Shown: positions 17,495 through 26,734, numbered from the stretch's first letter. The stretch is 64,000 nt of DNA from Tardiphaga robiniae (GCF_001618955.1 NZ_LVYV01000005.1:1-64000), one strand, 5' to 3'. Numbers and translations: made by a program. Notes: generated by a model from the letters alone, not told the origin.

Positions 17495-18892
17495 ATGCTG
17501 CTGGCTGTCGATCAGAAAGCGCTAACGCGCAATCTGTGGCTCGCTGAATTGCGAGCGACGCTGGCGCTTGGCTGGCCGCTGGTGCTGACCAATCTTGCGC
17601 AGATCGCACTCACGACGACTGACGTGATCATACTCGGCCGTGTGAGTGCGGAGGCTCTGGCTGCGTCGGCGCTGGGTGTGAATGTCTATTTCGCGATTCT
17701 GATCTTCGCCATCGGCCTCGTCACTGCGACATCGCCGATGATGGCGGAAGCGATCGGTCGCAAGTTGCATGCGGTGCGAGATGTCCGGCGAACATTCCGG
17801 CAGGGTTTGTGGACGGCGCTGATCGTCTCGGTGCCGGCATGGATCATTCTCTGGCACACCGAAGCGATCCTGTTGCGGTTCGGTCAGGAGGCGCAGGCGG
17901 CTGCCGATGCGCAAACCTTCATGCATATGTTGCAATGGGGTTTCCTGCCCGCGCTCGGGTTCATTGTGCTGCGCTCCTTTGTCGCTGCCGTGCAACGTCC
18001 GCTCTGGGCGCTGGTGGTGACGGGCGTGACCATTCTGTTCAATGCTGCCGCCAACTGGGTGCTGGTGTTCGGTCATCTCGGGTTTCCGGAGATGGGTTTG
18101 CGCGGCTCCGGTCTTGCGACCACGCTGTCGAACATCTTTCTGTTCGCAGTCTTTGCGCTCGTCGTCGCATTGCATCCGAAGTTTCGGCGCTATCATCTGT
18201 TCGGCAACTGGTGGCGTGCCGACTGGCCGCGCCTCGCAAAGCTATGGCGCATCGGTTTTCCGATCGGCGCGACGCTCGCATTCGAAATTACCGTCTTCAA
18301 TGCGGCAGTGTTCCTGATGGGGCAGTTTGGAACGGCCGCCATCGCGGCGCATGCGATTGCAATCCAGATCGCATCGATCTCCTTCATGGTGCCAATGGGA
18401 CTGAGCCAGGCGGCAACCGTCCGCGTTGGATTGGCCAAAGGCGCCGTGGATCGCGATGGCATCACGCGAGCAGGATGGACTGCATTCGGCCTTGCGGTGG
18501 CATTCATGGCGTCGATGAGCATGCTGTTGCTGGTTGCGCCGCGTGTCCTGATTGGCGCCTTCATCGATCTGGGCAATCCCGCCAATGCCGTCGTCATCGA
18601 TACGGCAATGTCGTTTCTGTTTTGCGCGGCGGTGTTCCAGATTGCGGACGGCGCGCAGTCGGTGGCTGCAGGGATGCTGCGCGGATTGCAGGATACGCGC
18701 GTGCCGATGATCTTTGCCGCATTGGGCTATTGGGGCTTCGGCATGGGTCTCAGCCTGCTATTCGCATTCAAGCTGGGCTTCGGCGGCGTCGGCATCTGGA
18801 TCGGGCTGGCAGCGGGTCTGGCGGTCGTCGCACCGGTCATGCTTTGGCGTTGGACTCGGCGCGAGCAACTCGGGCTCGTGCCGGCGACTTGA
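17495..18892 (+). CDS. MATE family multidrug efflux transporter
   Basis: About 465 residues with twelve predicted membrane helices in two homologous halves. The opening WLAELRATLALGWPLVLTNLAQ is the typical MATE first helix. LRGSGLATTLSNIF and the FGTAAIAAHAIAIQI/PMGLSQAATVRVG segment are conserved family stretches. It probably exports cationic compounds using a Na+ or H+ gradient. The ATG at 17495 was preferred to 17417 because the extra 26 residues are basic and unlike the family. A bidirectional terminator follows. Confidence 0.9.
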   Translation: MLLAVDQKALTRNLWLAELRATLALGWPLVLTNLAQIALTTTDVIILGRVSAEALAASALGVNVYFAILIFAIGLVTATSPMMAEAIGRKLHAVRDVRRTFRQGLWTALIVSVPAWIILWHTEAILLRFGQEAQAAADAQTFMHMLQWGFLPALGFIVLRSFVAAVQRPLWALVVTGVTILFNAAANWVLVFGHLGFPEMGLRGSGLATTLSNIFLFAVFALVVALHPKFRRYHLFGNWWRADWPRLAKLWRIGFPIGATLAFEITVFNAAVFLMGQFGTAAIAAHAIAIQIASISFMVPMGLSQAATVRVGLAKGAVDRDGITRAGWTAFGLAVAFMASMSMLLLVAPRVLIGAFIDLGNPANAVVIDTAMSFLFCAAVFQIADGAQSVAAGMLRGLQDTRVPMIFAALGYWGFGMGLSLLFAFKLGFGGVGIWIGLAAGLAVVAPVMLWRWTRREQLGLVPAT

Positions 18893-18901
18893 GCCAAATA
18901 A

Positions 18902-18933
18902 AAATGCCGCAGCCTCGAAAGGCTGCGGCATTT
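18902..18933. terminator. Bidirectional rho-independent terminator
   Basis: A perfect inverted repeat of 13-14 bases (AATGCCGCAGCCT/AGGCTGCGGCATT) around a four-base loop has A-rich left and T-rich right edges. It lies between the convergent MATE and ilvE genes and should end both transcripts. Confidence 0.88.
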
Positions 18934-18954
18934 GTTGTCTTCAGGCGCGTGGGC

Positions 18955-20067
18955 TTACAGGACCTTGCGGATCCAGTTGTGCGGGTCGGGTGCGCGACCG
19001 TATTGGATATCGACCAGTTGTTTGCGCAGCCCCATCGTGACGGGACCAGCCGTGCCGCCATTGATGGTAAAATCACCGCTCGCGGAGCGCACCTGGCCGA
19101 TCGGCGAGATGACCGCTGCCGTGCCGCAGGCAAAGGCCTCTTTCAGCTTGCCGCTGGCAGCGTCGGCACGCCACTGGTCGAGCGTGTAGGCCTCTTCACG
19201 CACCTGCGTGCCCTTATCCTTCGCCAATGCGATGATCGAATCGCGGGTGATGCCTGGCAGAATCGTGCCGAGCGGCGGTGTCAGCAGCGAACCGTCCTCG
19301 AACACGAAGAAAATGTTCATGCCGCCGAGTTCTTCGATGTAGCGGCGCTCGACCGCATCGAGGAACACGACCTGATCGCAGCCGTGATCGCTGGCTTCCG
19401 CCTGCGCGCGCAGGCTCGCGGCGTAGTTGCCGCCGCATTTGACGGCGCCGGTGCCGCCGATCGCGGCGCGTGTGTAGTTCTCTGACACCCAGATCGACAC
19501 CGGGGCGGGTCCCCCCTTGAAATAGGAGCCGACCGGCGAGGCGATGACAGCGAAGATGTATTCCGCGGACGGCTTCACCCCGAGGAAGATCTCGCTCGCG
19601 ATCATGAAGGGGCGCAGGTAGAGGCTGCCTTCGCCACCTGGAATCCAGGCGCTGTCGATGCGCACGAGTTGCTCGACCGCTTCGATGAACACGGGCTCGG
19701 GCAGCGGAGCCATGGCCATACGATCGGCCGAATTCCGGAAGCGCCTTGCATTGGCATCGGGACGGAACAGATTCACGCCGCCGTCTTCACGCACATAGGC
19801 CTTGAGCCCTTCGAAAATCTCCTGCGCGTAATGCAGCACGGCCGCTGCGGGATCGAGCGGGAAATTCGCGCGGGATTCGACGCGCGCGCCATGCCAGCCG
19901 TCGGTCTGATTATAGCGGACGATGGCCATGTGATCGGTGAAAACCCGGCCGAAGCCCGGATCCCTGAGCTTTGCTGCGCGGTCCGCCTCGGACACCGCGT
20001 TCGCCGCGGGCTGAATGTCGAATTTCAACAAAGCTGCGCCATCGATTTTATCGAACGAAACTCCCAT
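18955..20067 (-). CDS. ilvE: Branched-chain amino acid aminotransferase
   Basis: A 370-residue PLP-dependent class IV transaminase for the last step of Leu, Ile and Val synthesis (and the first step of breakdown), using glutamate/2-oxoglutarate. The PLP Lys is K210 in GAVKCGGNYAAS. LHYAQEIFEGLKAYV (residues 78-92), the substrate-loop segment YLRPFMIA and LGTILPGITRDSI are family landmarks of the longer, eukaryote-like BCAT subgroup. AGGAG eight bases upstream supports the ATG at 20067. It is divergent from the MarR-type gene. Confidence 0.94.
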   Translation of the reverse strand: MGVSFDKIDGAALLKFDIQPAANAVSEADRAAKLRDPGFGRVFTDHMAIVRYNQTDGWHGARVESRANFPLDPAAAVLHYAQEIFEGLKAYVREDGGVNLFRPDANARRFRNSADRMAMAPLPEPVFIEAVEQLVRIDSAWIPGGEGSLYLRPFMIASEIFLGVKPSAEYIFAVIASPVGSYFKGGPAPVSIWVSENYTRAAIGGTGAVKCGGNYAASLRAQAEASDHGCDQVVFLDAVERRYIEELGGMNIFFVFEDGSLLTPPLGTILPGITRDSIIALAKDKGTQVREEAYTLDQWRADAASGKLKEAFACGTAAVISPIGQVRSASGDFTINGGTAGPVTMGLRKQLVDIQYGRAPDPHNWIRKVL

Positions 20068-20298
20068 GGATCTCACTCCTGCTTACGGCGCAGCTCCTGG
20101 GGGCGGCAGCGTCGATGTTGTTCTACGTCAAGCGGACCCACGGCAAAAGCGTTTCCGGCCCCGGTAGATGACCCAGGACAGGCTTTAGCGCCATGCCGAA
20201 GTCCGGTATGGTTCTCAGATCGGCCCTATTGGGCCATGCGGCGAGAGTTCTAATATTTCGTCGCGATGGTCAGTTTTGTAAGATTGAACCCAAGATAT

Positions 20299-20313
20299 GT
20301 CAATATGGTTGAC
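20299..20313. promoter_or_regulatory. Inverted repeat GTCAA-N5-TTGAC over the MarR-type start codon
   Basis: GTCAATATGGTTGAC is a perfect five-base-arm inverted repeat whose centre holds the likely start codon (ATG 20305) of the MarR-type regulator. Binding by a dimeric winged-helix protein here would block translation initiation or early transcription and give autorepression. This is inference from symmetry and position only. Confidence 0.4.
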
Positions 20314-20871
20314 GTAAATTCCAAGGACGCGGCGTCACGATCGCTTGAGACGATCCAGCGGCAATCCAGCGGCGATCCTGCGAAACCGCCCCGCTGGGAC
20401 ATCATCGAGCTGTTGTTCTTTGCCTATCGCGACTTTGTGGGCGATCCCGACGATGTGCTCGATCAGTTCGGCTTCGGGCGCGCCCATCACCGGGTCGTTC
20501 ACTTCGTGCATCGCTATCCCGGCCTGAAGGTTGCCGATCTGCTCGATGTCTTGCGTATCACGAAGCAGTCGCTGGGCCGTGTCCTCAAGCAATTGCTCGA
20601 TGAAGGGTATATTGTTCAGAAATCCGGCGAGGCCGATCGGCGGCAACGGCTTCTTTTCGCCACGGCCAAGGGTGAAGCTCTCGTTGCGCAGCTAGCGGGT
20701 TTGCAGACCGATCGCATCAACCGCGCGCTCAAGGATTTTACGCCGGTCGAAGTTGAGGCGATCGGCAGGTTTCTCTCGGCGATGATCGACCGCAATGATC
20801 CCGACAAGGTGCTGCAGGTCATCTTGGGCCAGGCATCCGCCAAAACTGACGGCAGGACAAACAAGACATGA
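20305..20871 (+). CDS. MarR family transcriptional regulator
   Basis: About 188 residues with a winged helix-turn-helix. GFGRAHHRVVHFVHRYPGLKVADLLDVL is the MarR helix 2/3 region, ITKQSLGRVLKQLLDEGYIV the recognition helix, and EADRRQRLLFATAKGEAL the beta-wing with its Asp-Arg pair. It is the first gene of a three-gene operon whose next members are a response regulator (four-base overlap) and a histidine kinase. The start at 20305 is preferred; an ATG at 20266 would add 13 residues. Confidence 0.88.
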   Translation: MVDVNSKDAASRSLETIQRQSSGDPAKPPRWDIIELLFFAYRDFVGDPDDVLDQFGFGRAHHRVVHFVHRYPGLKVADLLDVLRITKQSLGRVLKQLLDEGYIVQKSGEADRRQRLLFATAKGEALVAQLAGLQTDRINRALKDFTPVEVEAIGRFLSAMIDRNDPDKVLQVILGQASAKTDGRTNKT

Positions 20872-21593
20872 TGTTAGCTCAGGCCGCCAAACGTATGCCG
20901 GTGCCATTGGCCGACGATGCGCCGCATCTGCTGCTGGTCGATGACGACCGCCGTATTCGCGATCTCCTCTCGCGCTTTCTCTCAGGCGAAGGCTACCGCG
21001 TCACCACGGCGCCGAGCGCCAAGGAAGCGCGCGCCAAGCTGCTCGGGCTCCATTTCGATCTCCTGATCCTCGATGTGATGATGCCAGGCGAGACCGGCTT
21101 CGAGCTCGCACGTTTCATTCGGACGTCGTCGGCTGTGCCGATCATCATGCTGACGGCGCGGCACGAAGCCGAGAGCCGGATCGAGGGATTGCAGATCGGC
21201 GCCGACGACTATGTTGCCAAGCCGTTCGAGCCGCGCGAACTGGTGTTGCGCATCGCGAATATTCTAAAGCGCAGTGCGCCGGTGCCGGTCGAGCGCGCAG
21301 AGTCGCTGCAATTCGGGCCTTACATATATCACCTCGTGCGCGGCGAACTACGCCAGGGCGACGAGATCATCCATCTCACCGACCGCGAGCGTGACATGCT
21401 GCGTGTGCTGGCTGCAGCGCCCGGCGAGACCGTGCCGCGCGGTGAACTCACCGGCGGCGGTGGCACCGTGAACGAGCGTGCGGTGGACGTACAGATCAAT
21501 CGCCTGCGCCGGAAGATAGAGACCGATCCAGCCAATCCGCTGTTTCTGCAGGCCGTGCGTGGCATCGGCTATCGTCTCGTCGCGTCGCCATAG
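20868..21593 (+). CDS. OmpR/PhoB-family response regulator
   Basis: A 241-residue two-component regulator. The receiver domain has the acidic pair D25/D26 (LLLVDDDRR), phospho-acceptor D69 (LLILDVMMPG), the Thr of MLTARHE and K118 of YVAKPF. The C-terminal OmpR-type winged helix shows HLTDRERDMLRVLA and the recognition helix NERAVDVQINRLRRKIE, ending AVRGIGYRLV. It overlaps the MarR gene by four bases, and its kinase starts 18 bases downstream. The regulated genes are unknown. Confidence 0.95.
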   Translation: MMLAQAAKRMPVPLADDAPHLLLVDDDRRIRDLLSRFLSGEGYRVTTAPSAKEARAKLLGLHFDLLILDVMMPGETGFELARFIRTSSAVPIIMLTARHEAESRIEGLQIGADDYVAKPFEPRELVLRIANILKRSAPVPVERAESLQFGPYIYHLVRGELRQGDEIIHLTDRERDMLRVLAAAPGETVPRGELTGGGGTVNERAVDVQINRLRRKIETDPANPLFLQAVRGIGYRLVASP

Positions 21594-21611
21594 TTCGATG
21601 AAGTTTGCACG

Positions 21612-23000
21612 ATGACCACGCTCGACACCGGCATTACCATCCTCCGCTCTGCGGCAGGCCGCGTCTCCGCGGCGCACAGTCTGATGGGCCGGCGCTTCAA
21701 GAGCGTGATGCCCACGGGGCTCTATGCCCGCACGCTGCTGATCATGATCGTACCGATGGTGCTGCTGCAGTCGGTGGTGGCCTTCGTCTTCATGGAGCGG
21801 CACTGGAACACGGTGACGCGCCGCCTGTCGCAGGCCGTGGTGCAGGACATCGCAACGCTGATCGACGTCTACAAGGTCTATCCGCAGGATAAGGACCGCA
21901 CGCAGATCAAAGCCATCGCGCAGCAGCGCCTTGGCCTCGTCGTGGATTTCCTGCCGCTCGGCGACATGCCGCCGCCCGGTCCGAAGCCGTTCTTCTCGCT
22001 GCTCGATCAGGCGCTGTCGGTCCAGATCGGTCGGCAGATCACGCGGCCGTTCTGGATCGACACCGTTGGCCGCTCCAATCTCGTGGAAATCCGCATCCAG
22101 CTCGATGATGCTGTGATGCGCATCTTCGCCCAGCGCAGCGCAGCCTATGCATCGAATTCGGAAATCTTCCTGTTCTGGATGGTGGGGACGTCCTCGATCC
22201 TGCTGATCGTCGCGATCCTGTTCCTGCGTAACCAGATCCGCCCGATCCTGAAACTTGCTGACGCCGCCGAAAGTTTCGGCAAGGGCCGCGAAGCGCTGAA
22301 TTTCCGGCCGCGCGGTGCGCGCGAGGTGCGTCGCGCCGCCAATGCCTTTATCGAGATGAAGGCGCGTATCGAACGCGCGATGGAGCAGCGCACAGCGATG
22401 CTAGCCGGCGTCTCGCATGACCTGCGCACCATTCTGACGCGCTTCAAGCTTGAACTGGCGCTGATCGAGGACGGTCCGGAAGTCGATGGCATGCGCAAGG
22501 ATATCGACGAGATGTCGGGCATGCTCGAGGCCTATCTCGCCTTTGCGCGCGGCGACAGCGGCGAGCAGGCGCAGCCGACCGATATGGCGGCGGCGCTGGA
22601 AGAGCTTCGCAGCGATGCCGAGCGCAACGGACACAAGGCAACGGTCACGTTCCACGGCCTGCCGATCGTTACGGTGAAGCCCGCGGCCTTCAAACGCTGC
22701 CTCGGCAACCTGGTTTCGAATGCCGCGCGCCATGCCAACGACATCGCCATCACCGGCCATCGCGATCATCGCTATCTGACGGTGACTGTGGATGATGACG
22801 GCCCCGGTATTCCCGCCGACATGCGCGAGGAAGTGTTCAAACCGTTCCTGCGGCTCGACGACGCGCGTAATCAGGACGAAGGCGGCACAGGCCTCGGCCT
22901 CGCCATCGCCCGCGATATCGCGCGCTCCCATGGCGGCGATATCACGCTGACGGATAGTCCGATGGGTGGCTTGCGGGCGGTGGTGCGGGTGCCCGTCTAG
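21612..23000 (+). CDS. Sensor histidine kinase (EnvZ-like)
   Basis: A 462-residue membrane kinase, partner of the response regulator just upstream. Two transmembrane helices (about residues 42-60 and 185-205) flank a periplasmic sensor of about 125 residues. A HAMP segment follows, then the H-box VSHDLRTILTR with phospho-acceptor H269, the N-box CLGNLVSNAARHA (about 360), the G1 box DDDGPGIP (about 395) and the G2 box GTGLGLAI (about 430). The H-box reads Asp-Leu-Arg-Thr as in EnvZ. It ends next to the convergent proC gene with no spacer. Confidence 0.95.
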   Translation: MTTLDTGITILRSAAGRVSAAHSLMGRRFKSVMPTGLYARTLLIMIVPMVLLQSVVAFVFMERHWNTVTRRLSQAVVQDIATLIDVYKVYPQDKDRTQIKAIAQQRLGLVVDFLPLGDMPPPGPKPFFSLLDQALSVQIGRQITRPFWIDTVGRSNLVEIRIQLDDAVMRIFAQRSAAYASNSEIFLFWMVGTSSILLIVAILFLRNQIRPILKLADAAESFGKGREALNFRPRGAREVRRAANAFIEMKARIERAMEQRTAMLAGVSHDLRTILTRFKLELALIEDGPEVDGMRKDIDEMSGMLEAYLAFARGDSGEQAQPTDMAAALEELRSDAERNGHKATVTFHGLPIVTVKPAAFKRCLGNLVSNAARHANDIAITGHRDHRYLTVTVDDDGPGIPADMREEVFKPFLRLDDARNQDEGGTGLGLAIARDIARSHGGDITLTDSPMGGLRAVVRVPV

Positions 23001-23834
23001 TTACTTCGCCAGTTCCTTCGACCGCGCCGTTGCCGCAGCAATCGCGCGAGTCAGTAACGGCTCGAAGCCGTCATCGGCCATCAACACGCCGAGCGCCGCT
23101 GCAGTGGTCCCGCCGGGCGAGGTGACATTCTTGCGCAGCGTCGCCGCATCGAGATCGGACTGGCGCAGGAGTTCGCCGGAGCCGGACACCGTCTCGCGAG
23201 CAAGCTTCATCGCGAGTTCGGGTGGCAAACCGGCAGCAACGCCGGCGCGAGCCATTTCTTCGGCCAGCAGGAACACATAAGCAGGCCCCGAGCCAGAGAC
23301 GGCGGTGACGGCATCGATCAGACTTTCGTCCTCGACCCATTCGACCGATCCGGTGGCGCGCAACAGCGCATCGGTCAAGCCGCGTTGCTCCTGCGATACG
23401 TCGCTCGCAGCAACCGCCACGGTGATACCGCGGCCGATGGCGGCCGGCGTGTTCGGCATCGCGCGCACCACTTTGCCGCCGCAGGCCTTGGCGATGCCGG
23501 CGATGGTCGTGCCGGCCATGATCGAGACCACCAAAGACGATCCGGCGATCTCGCGCAGTGTCGGCCCGACCTCGGCGAACATCTGTGGTTTCACGGCAAG
23601 AACCAGTGCGGCGACAGCGCCGATGTCCTTCACGTCCGGATTGAGACGGACGCCCTTGGCCGCGAGCGCCTTGATCTCGTTGGAGACATACGGGTCGATC
23701 ACGACGGCTCGGTTCGGATTGAGCCCGCCAGCGATCCAGCCCGTCAGCATCGCGCCGCCCATCTTCCCGGCGCCGGCCAGCACGATGTGGCCGTCGATAT
23801 CGTTGAGCGCGCGTGAGGTCGTGGAGGAGGTCAT
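23001..23834 (-). CDS. proC: Pyrroline-5-carboxylate reductase
   Basis: The last enzyme of proline synthesis, reducing pyrroline-5-carboxylate with NAD(P)H. The 277 residues show the Rossmann start IVLAGAGKMGGAML, VLAVKPQMF, VRAMPNTPAAIG and the signature region AVSGSGPAYVFLLAEEM. The substrate-binding C-terminal part has NVTSPGGTTAAAL. The ATG at 23834 follows a good leader and gives a short N-terminal tail of about 15 residues; the upstream frame to 23891 is not family-like. It is probably the distal part of no operon, since the GNAT gene ends 70 bases upstream. Confidence 0.96.
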   Translation of the reverse strand: MTSSTTSRALNDIDGHIVLAGAGKMGGAMLTGWIAGGLNPNRAVVIDPYVSNEIKALAAKGVRLNPDVKDIGAVAALVLAVKPQMFAEVGPTLREIAGSSLVVSIMAGTTIAGIAKACGGKVVRAMPNTPAAIGRGITVAVAASDVSQEQRGLTDALLRATGSVEWVEDESLIDAVTAVSGSGPAYVFLLAEEMARAGVAAGLPPELAMKLARETVSGSGELLRQSDLDAATLRKNVTSPGGTTAAALGVLMADDGFEPLLTRAIAAATARSKELAK

Positions 23835-23904
23835 CGCAAAATCCCGGCTGTCAGAACGGCCAGGACCATAACATTGCGGGGCGGGCTGCACAGCCTGAAC
23901 CGGT

Positions 23905-24336
23905 CTAGACGAAGCTCTTTTTCAGGAAGTAGCGCGGACCGCCGCGCGGATAGTCCGGGATTTCGCCGAACACTTCATAGCCCTGCTTTTCGTAGAAGCT
24001 CCGGGCCTGAAACCAGTAGGTATCGAGCCACAGACCGATGCAGCCGCGCTCGCGCGCGATCTCTTCCGCCTTGGCGAGGACCTTCGAGCCGATGTCCTGG
24101 CCGCGGAACTGCTCGGGCACGACGAACAGCTCGACAAAGCACCAATTGAACGCCGTCTTGCCCCAGATGCCGCCGATCGGTTCGCCGGTCGCGGGATCGT
24201 GGATCAGGATCGAGAGCGGCCGGTAATTGTTCGGTCCGACCGTCTTGGTGTTGTAGGCCAGCAAGGCATTGGCGACGACCAGACGCTCCGCTTCACCGGG
24301 CGCATCCGGCACGGTGATGACGGGCGCGTTGGTCAT
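23905..24336 (-). CDS. GNAT family N-acetyltransferase
   Basis: A 143-residue acetyl-CoA-dependent acetyltransferase. The motif A segment is ELFVVPEQFRGQDIGSKVLAKAEEIARERG (about residues 71-100), holding the Q/RxxGxG/A pyrophosphate loop as RGQDIG. CIGLWLDTYWFQARSFYEKQGYEVFGEI is the typical C-terminal half. The substrate is unknown. Its start overlaps the stop of the YbjN gene by four bases, so the two are translated together. Confidence 0.87.
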   Translation of the reverse strand: MTNAPVITVPDAPGEAERLVVANALLAYNTKTVGPNNYRPLSILIHDPATGEPIGGIWGKTAFNWCFVELFVVPEQFRGQDIGSKVLAKAEEIARERGCIGLWLDTYWFQARSFYEKQGYEVFGEIPDYPRGGPRYFLKKSFV

Positions 24337-24833
24337 GCTTCGCCGGCTGTATCAAACATCGCAGCAGACATTGCTTCGGAGGCGGTCTTGCCGGCCCACA
24401 CCACGAACTGCATTGCCGGATAATAGCGCTCGCAGGAATGGATGGCCGAGACCAGCATGGCTTCGCACTGCGCGGTCGTCGCAATGAGGCCGTCGGGCAG
24501 CACCAGCGCCTGCCGGTACATCACCATGCCTGAGTGAGTCCAGATATCGAAATGACCGACCCACATCTGTTCGTTGATCATGGCGATCAGGCGCTGCACT
24601 TCGGCGCGGCGTGCGGGTGGAATCTTCATGTCGAAGGCGCAAGCCAGATGCAGCGCCTCGATCTCGTTCATCCAGGTGAAGGAGAGCTGGTAATCGATCC
24701 AGTCACCTTTGGAAACAATTGTGACTTCGTCTTCGCCGGAGCGCTCGAACGTCCAGTTATGATCGGCGGCAATATCCTCGACAACGGCGAGCGGGTTGAG
24801 CCGTGAATCGATAGTACCTTCGAGGAGTGACAT
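24333..24833 (-). CDS. YbjN domain-containing protein
   Basis: A 166-residue protein of the YbjN family, which has a type III secretion chaperone-like fold and is linked to stress and motility regulation in enterobacteria. Visible landmarks are NPLAVVEDIAADHNWTFERSGEDEV, LSFTWMNEIEALHLACAFDMKIP and the FVVWAGKTASEA near the end. The start at 24833 was chosen because the protein similarity begins there; the longer frame to 25019 has no support. It is the first gene of a YbjN-GNAT pair. Confidence 0.85.
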   Translation of the reverse strand: MSLLEGTIDSRLNPLAVVEDIAADHNWTFERSGEDEVTIVSKGDWIDYQLSFTWMNEIEALHLACAFDMKIPPARRAEVQRLIAMINEQMWVGHFDIWTHSGMVMYRQALVLPDGLIATTAQCEAMLVSAIHSCERYYPAMQFVVWAGKTASEAMSAAMFDTAGEA

Positions 24834-25256
24834 GCCGTCGCGACCTTGCTCTTGAAATGTGATGATGCAAACAGCTGGCCGGTACGCGAAAATGTCGGAG
24901 CGTCGCTGCAGGCTGCAAGTTCTATTCGTCCAGACCTTGCGAGTTTGAAGTGATGTGATTTGCTGAATCTGCGCAACGGCACCACGAATCCATCCACAGA
25001 CAAACCGGCCCTCATCCACAGGTCATCTCGCCGCAATGAGAACAAACCGGAATCGGATTCCCGGATTGCGAGTCTGTGCGGTGCGCCCTCGCGTGCTGCG
25101 AGTCCGGTTGGGATGGTAACTATTGATTCCGCCGCGGGGCCCTGCAAGCTTTCCCGGCCTTACAGGAGTCCTGTTTGGCCCCGATACAGCCTGTGGATGG
25201 CCTTGCTGGGCTGGTTCGGTTTCGGCATAGTTTGGCCGTAACGAAAGTATCAGGCC
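24834..25256. other. Intergenic region, no gene seen
   Basis: This stretch of 423 bases separates the divergent YbjN and lumazine synthase genes. I looked for an FMN riboswitch because the RibH2 gene follows, and did not see the conserved RFN core. Short frames inside it have no family resemblance. It should contain promoters for both neighbours. Confidence 0.5.
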
Positions 25257-25769
25257 ATGAACGACACGACGTCCGAGTCCTCCGCAATCCAGCACCCGCG
25301 CTTTGCCAAGCCGCAACGCGTCGCCTTCGTGCAGTCATCCTGGCATCGCGACATCGTTGCGCCCTGTTGGGAGTCGTTTCTGAGCGAGATCGAGGCACGT
25401 CATATCGGCCCGTCCCAAGTCGATCTGTTCGAAGTGCCTGGCTCGTTCGAGATTCCGCTGCATGTGCAGGTGCTGGCCAAGACGCGGCGCTACACCGCCA
25501 TCGTCGCGGCCGGCCTTGTCGTCGACAGTGGTACCCGCGGCTTCGTGGCGGACACCGTCATCCGTGCGCTGATGGATGTGCAGCTACGTACCGAGATCCC
25601 GGTGTTCTCGGCCGTGACGGCGCCGGAGGATTTCCACGAGACCGAAGAGCGCGCGGCATTCTTCCGCAAGCACTTTGCGGAGAGCGGTTTCAAGGTTGCC
25701 GCCGCCTGCGCCGAGACACTGCTCAGTCTGGAACGTCTGCGCGGTCAGGTCGCGGCTGGGATCGTGTAG
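25257..25769 (+). CDS. ribH: 6,7-dimethyl-8-ribityllumazine synthase, RibH2 type
   Basis: A 170-residue riboflavin-pathway enzyme that condenses 3,4-dihydroxy-2-butanone 4-phosphate with the ribityl-pyrimidine. VAFVQSSWHRDIV (residues 22-34) and FEVPGSFEIPL (about 60-70) bind the substrate. AGLVVDSGT replaces the GAVIRGET loop of type I enzymes, which with the RRYTAIVAA and HKxx-like tail points to the RibH2 class of Rhizobiales, including Brucella RibH2. A housekeeping RibH1 is presumably elsewhere. No riboswitch was seen upstream. Confidence 0.88.
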   Translation: MNDTTSESSAIQHPRFAKPQRVAFVQSSWHRDIVAPCWESFLSEIEARHIGPSQVDLFEVPGSFEIPLHVQVLAKTRRYTAIVAAGLVVDSGTRGFVADTVIRALMDVQLRTEIPVFSAVTAPEDFHETEERAAFFRKHFAESGFKVAAACAETLLSLERLRGQVAAGIV

Positions 25770-25780
25770 AGGCGCGAGCC

Positions 25781-26734
25781 TTAGTCGAACAGGCTCGACA
25801 CCGACTCTTCCGATGCGGTGCGGCCGATCGCTTCGGCGATCAGCGAGGCAACCGAGAGCACGCGGATGTTCGGTGACTTGCTCACGGCTTCCGTGGGCTG
25901 GATCGAGTCAGTGATCACCAATTCCTTGAGCTTGGAATTGGCGATGCGCGCGGCGGCACCACCGCTCAAGACGCCATGGGTGAGATAGGCGGAGACGTCC
26001 TTGGCGCCGTATTTGAGTAGCGCATCGGCGGCGTTCACCAGCGTGCCGCCGGAGTCGACGATGTCGTCGATCAGGATGCAGGTGTAGCCGGCGACGTCGC
26101 CAATCACGTTCATCACTTCGGATTCACCGGGACGTTCGCGGCGCTTGTCGACGATGGCGAGCGGCGCGTTGATGCGTTTGGCAAGGCCGCGGGCACGGGC
26201 GACGCCGCCGACGTCGGGCGAAACCACCATCACATTGGCGAGATCGAACTTCTCCTTGATGTCGCGCACCATCAGCGGCGCGGCATAGAGGTTGTCGGTC
26301 GGGATATCGAAGAAGCCCTGGATCTGGCCGGCATGCAGGTCGAGCGTCATGACGCGGTCGGCGCCGGCATGGGTGATCATGATGGCGACCAGCTTGGCCG
26401 AGATCGGGGTGCGGCCACCGGCCTTGCGGTCCTGGCGAGCGTAGCCGAAATAGGGGATCACCGCGGTGATGCGGCGCGCGGAAGCGCGGCGCAGCGCATC
26501 GGTGATAATCAGCAATTCCATCAGATGGTCGTTGGTCGGGAACGACGTGGATTGAAGAATGAAGACATCGGAGCCGCGAACGTTTTCCTGGATCTCGACG
26601 AAGATTTCCATGTCGGCGAAGCGCCGGACGCTGGCCTTGGTCAGCGGGATATTCAGCGAGGTCGCGATTTCCTGCGCGAGGACAGGATTGGAATTACCGG
26701 CGACCAGTTTGATCGAACCGTTCTTGGCCGACAT
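25781..26734 (-). CDS. prs: Ribose-phosphate pyrophosphokinase
   Basis: The 317-residue enzyme that makes PRPP from ribose-5-phosphate and ATP for nucleotide, histidine and tryptophan synthesis. Landmarks are [16 protein letters not shown], the flexible-loop catalytic stretch [22 protein letters not shown] (about residues 90-111), [22 protein letters not shown] (metal-binding) and the PRPP loop [18 protein letters not shown]. The ATG at 26734 gives the standard length; the 14-residue upstream extension to 26776 is rejected. It is convergent with ribH. Confidence 0.97.
   Translation of the reverse strand: MSAKNGSIKLVAGNSNPVLAQEIATSLNIPLTKASVRRFADMEIFVEIQENVRGSDVFILQSTSFPTNDHLMELLIITDALRRASARRITAVIPYFGYARQDRKAGGRTPISAKLVAIMITHAGADRVMTLDLHAGQIQGFFDIPTDNLYAAPLMVRDIKEKFDLANVMVVSPDVGGVARARGLAKRINAPLAIVDKRRERPGESEVMNVIGDVAGYTCILIDDIVDSGGTLVNAADALLKYGAKDVSAYLTHGVLSGGAAARIANSKLKELVITDSIQPTEAVSKSPNIRVLSVASLIAEAIGRTASEESVSSLFD

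Noticed and set aside
17809-19485. 558-codon plus-strand frame over the MATE gene and ilvE
   Set aside because: It overlaps a transporter gene and the catalytic part of ilvE; composition is that of a shadow frame.
24834-25256. FMN riboswitch before ribH
   Set aside because: Conserved RFN core sequences were not seen on reading the leader.
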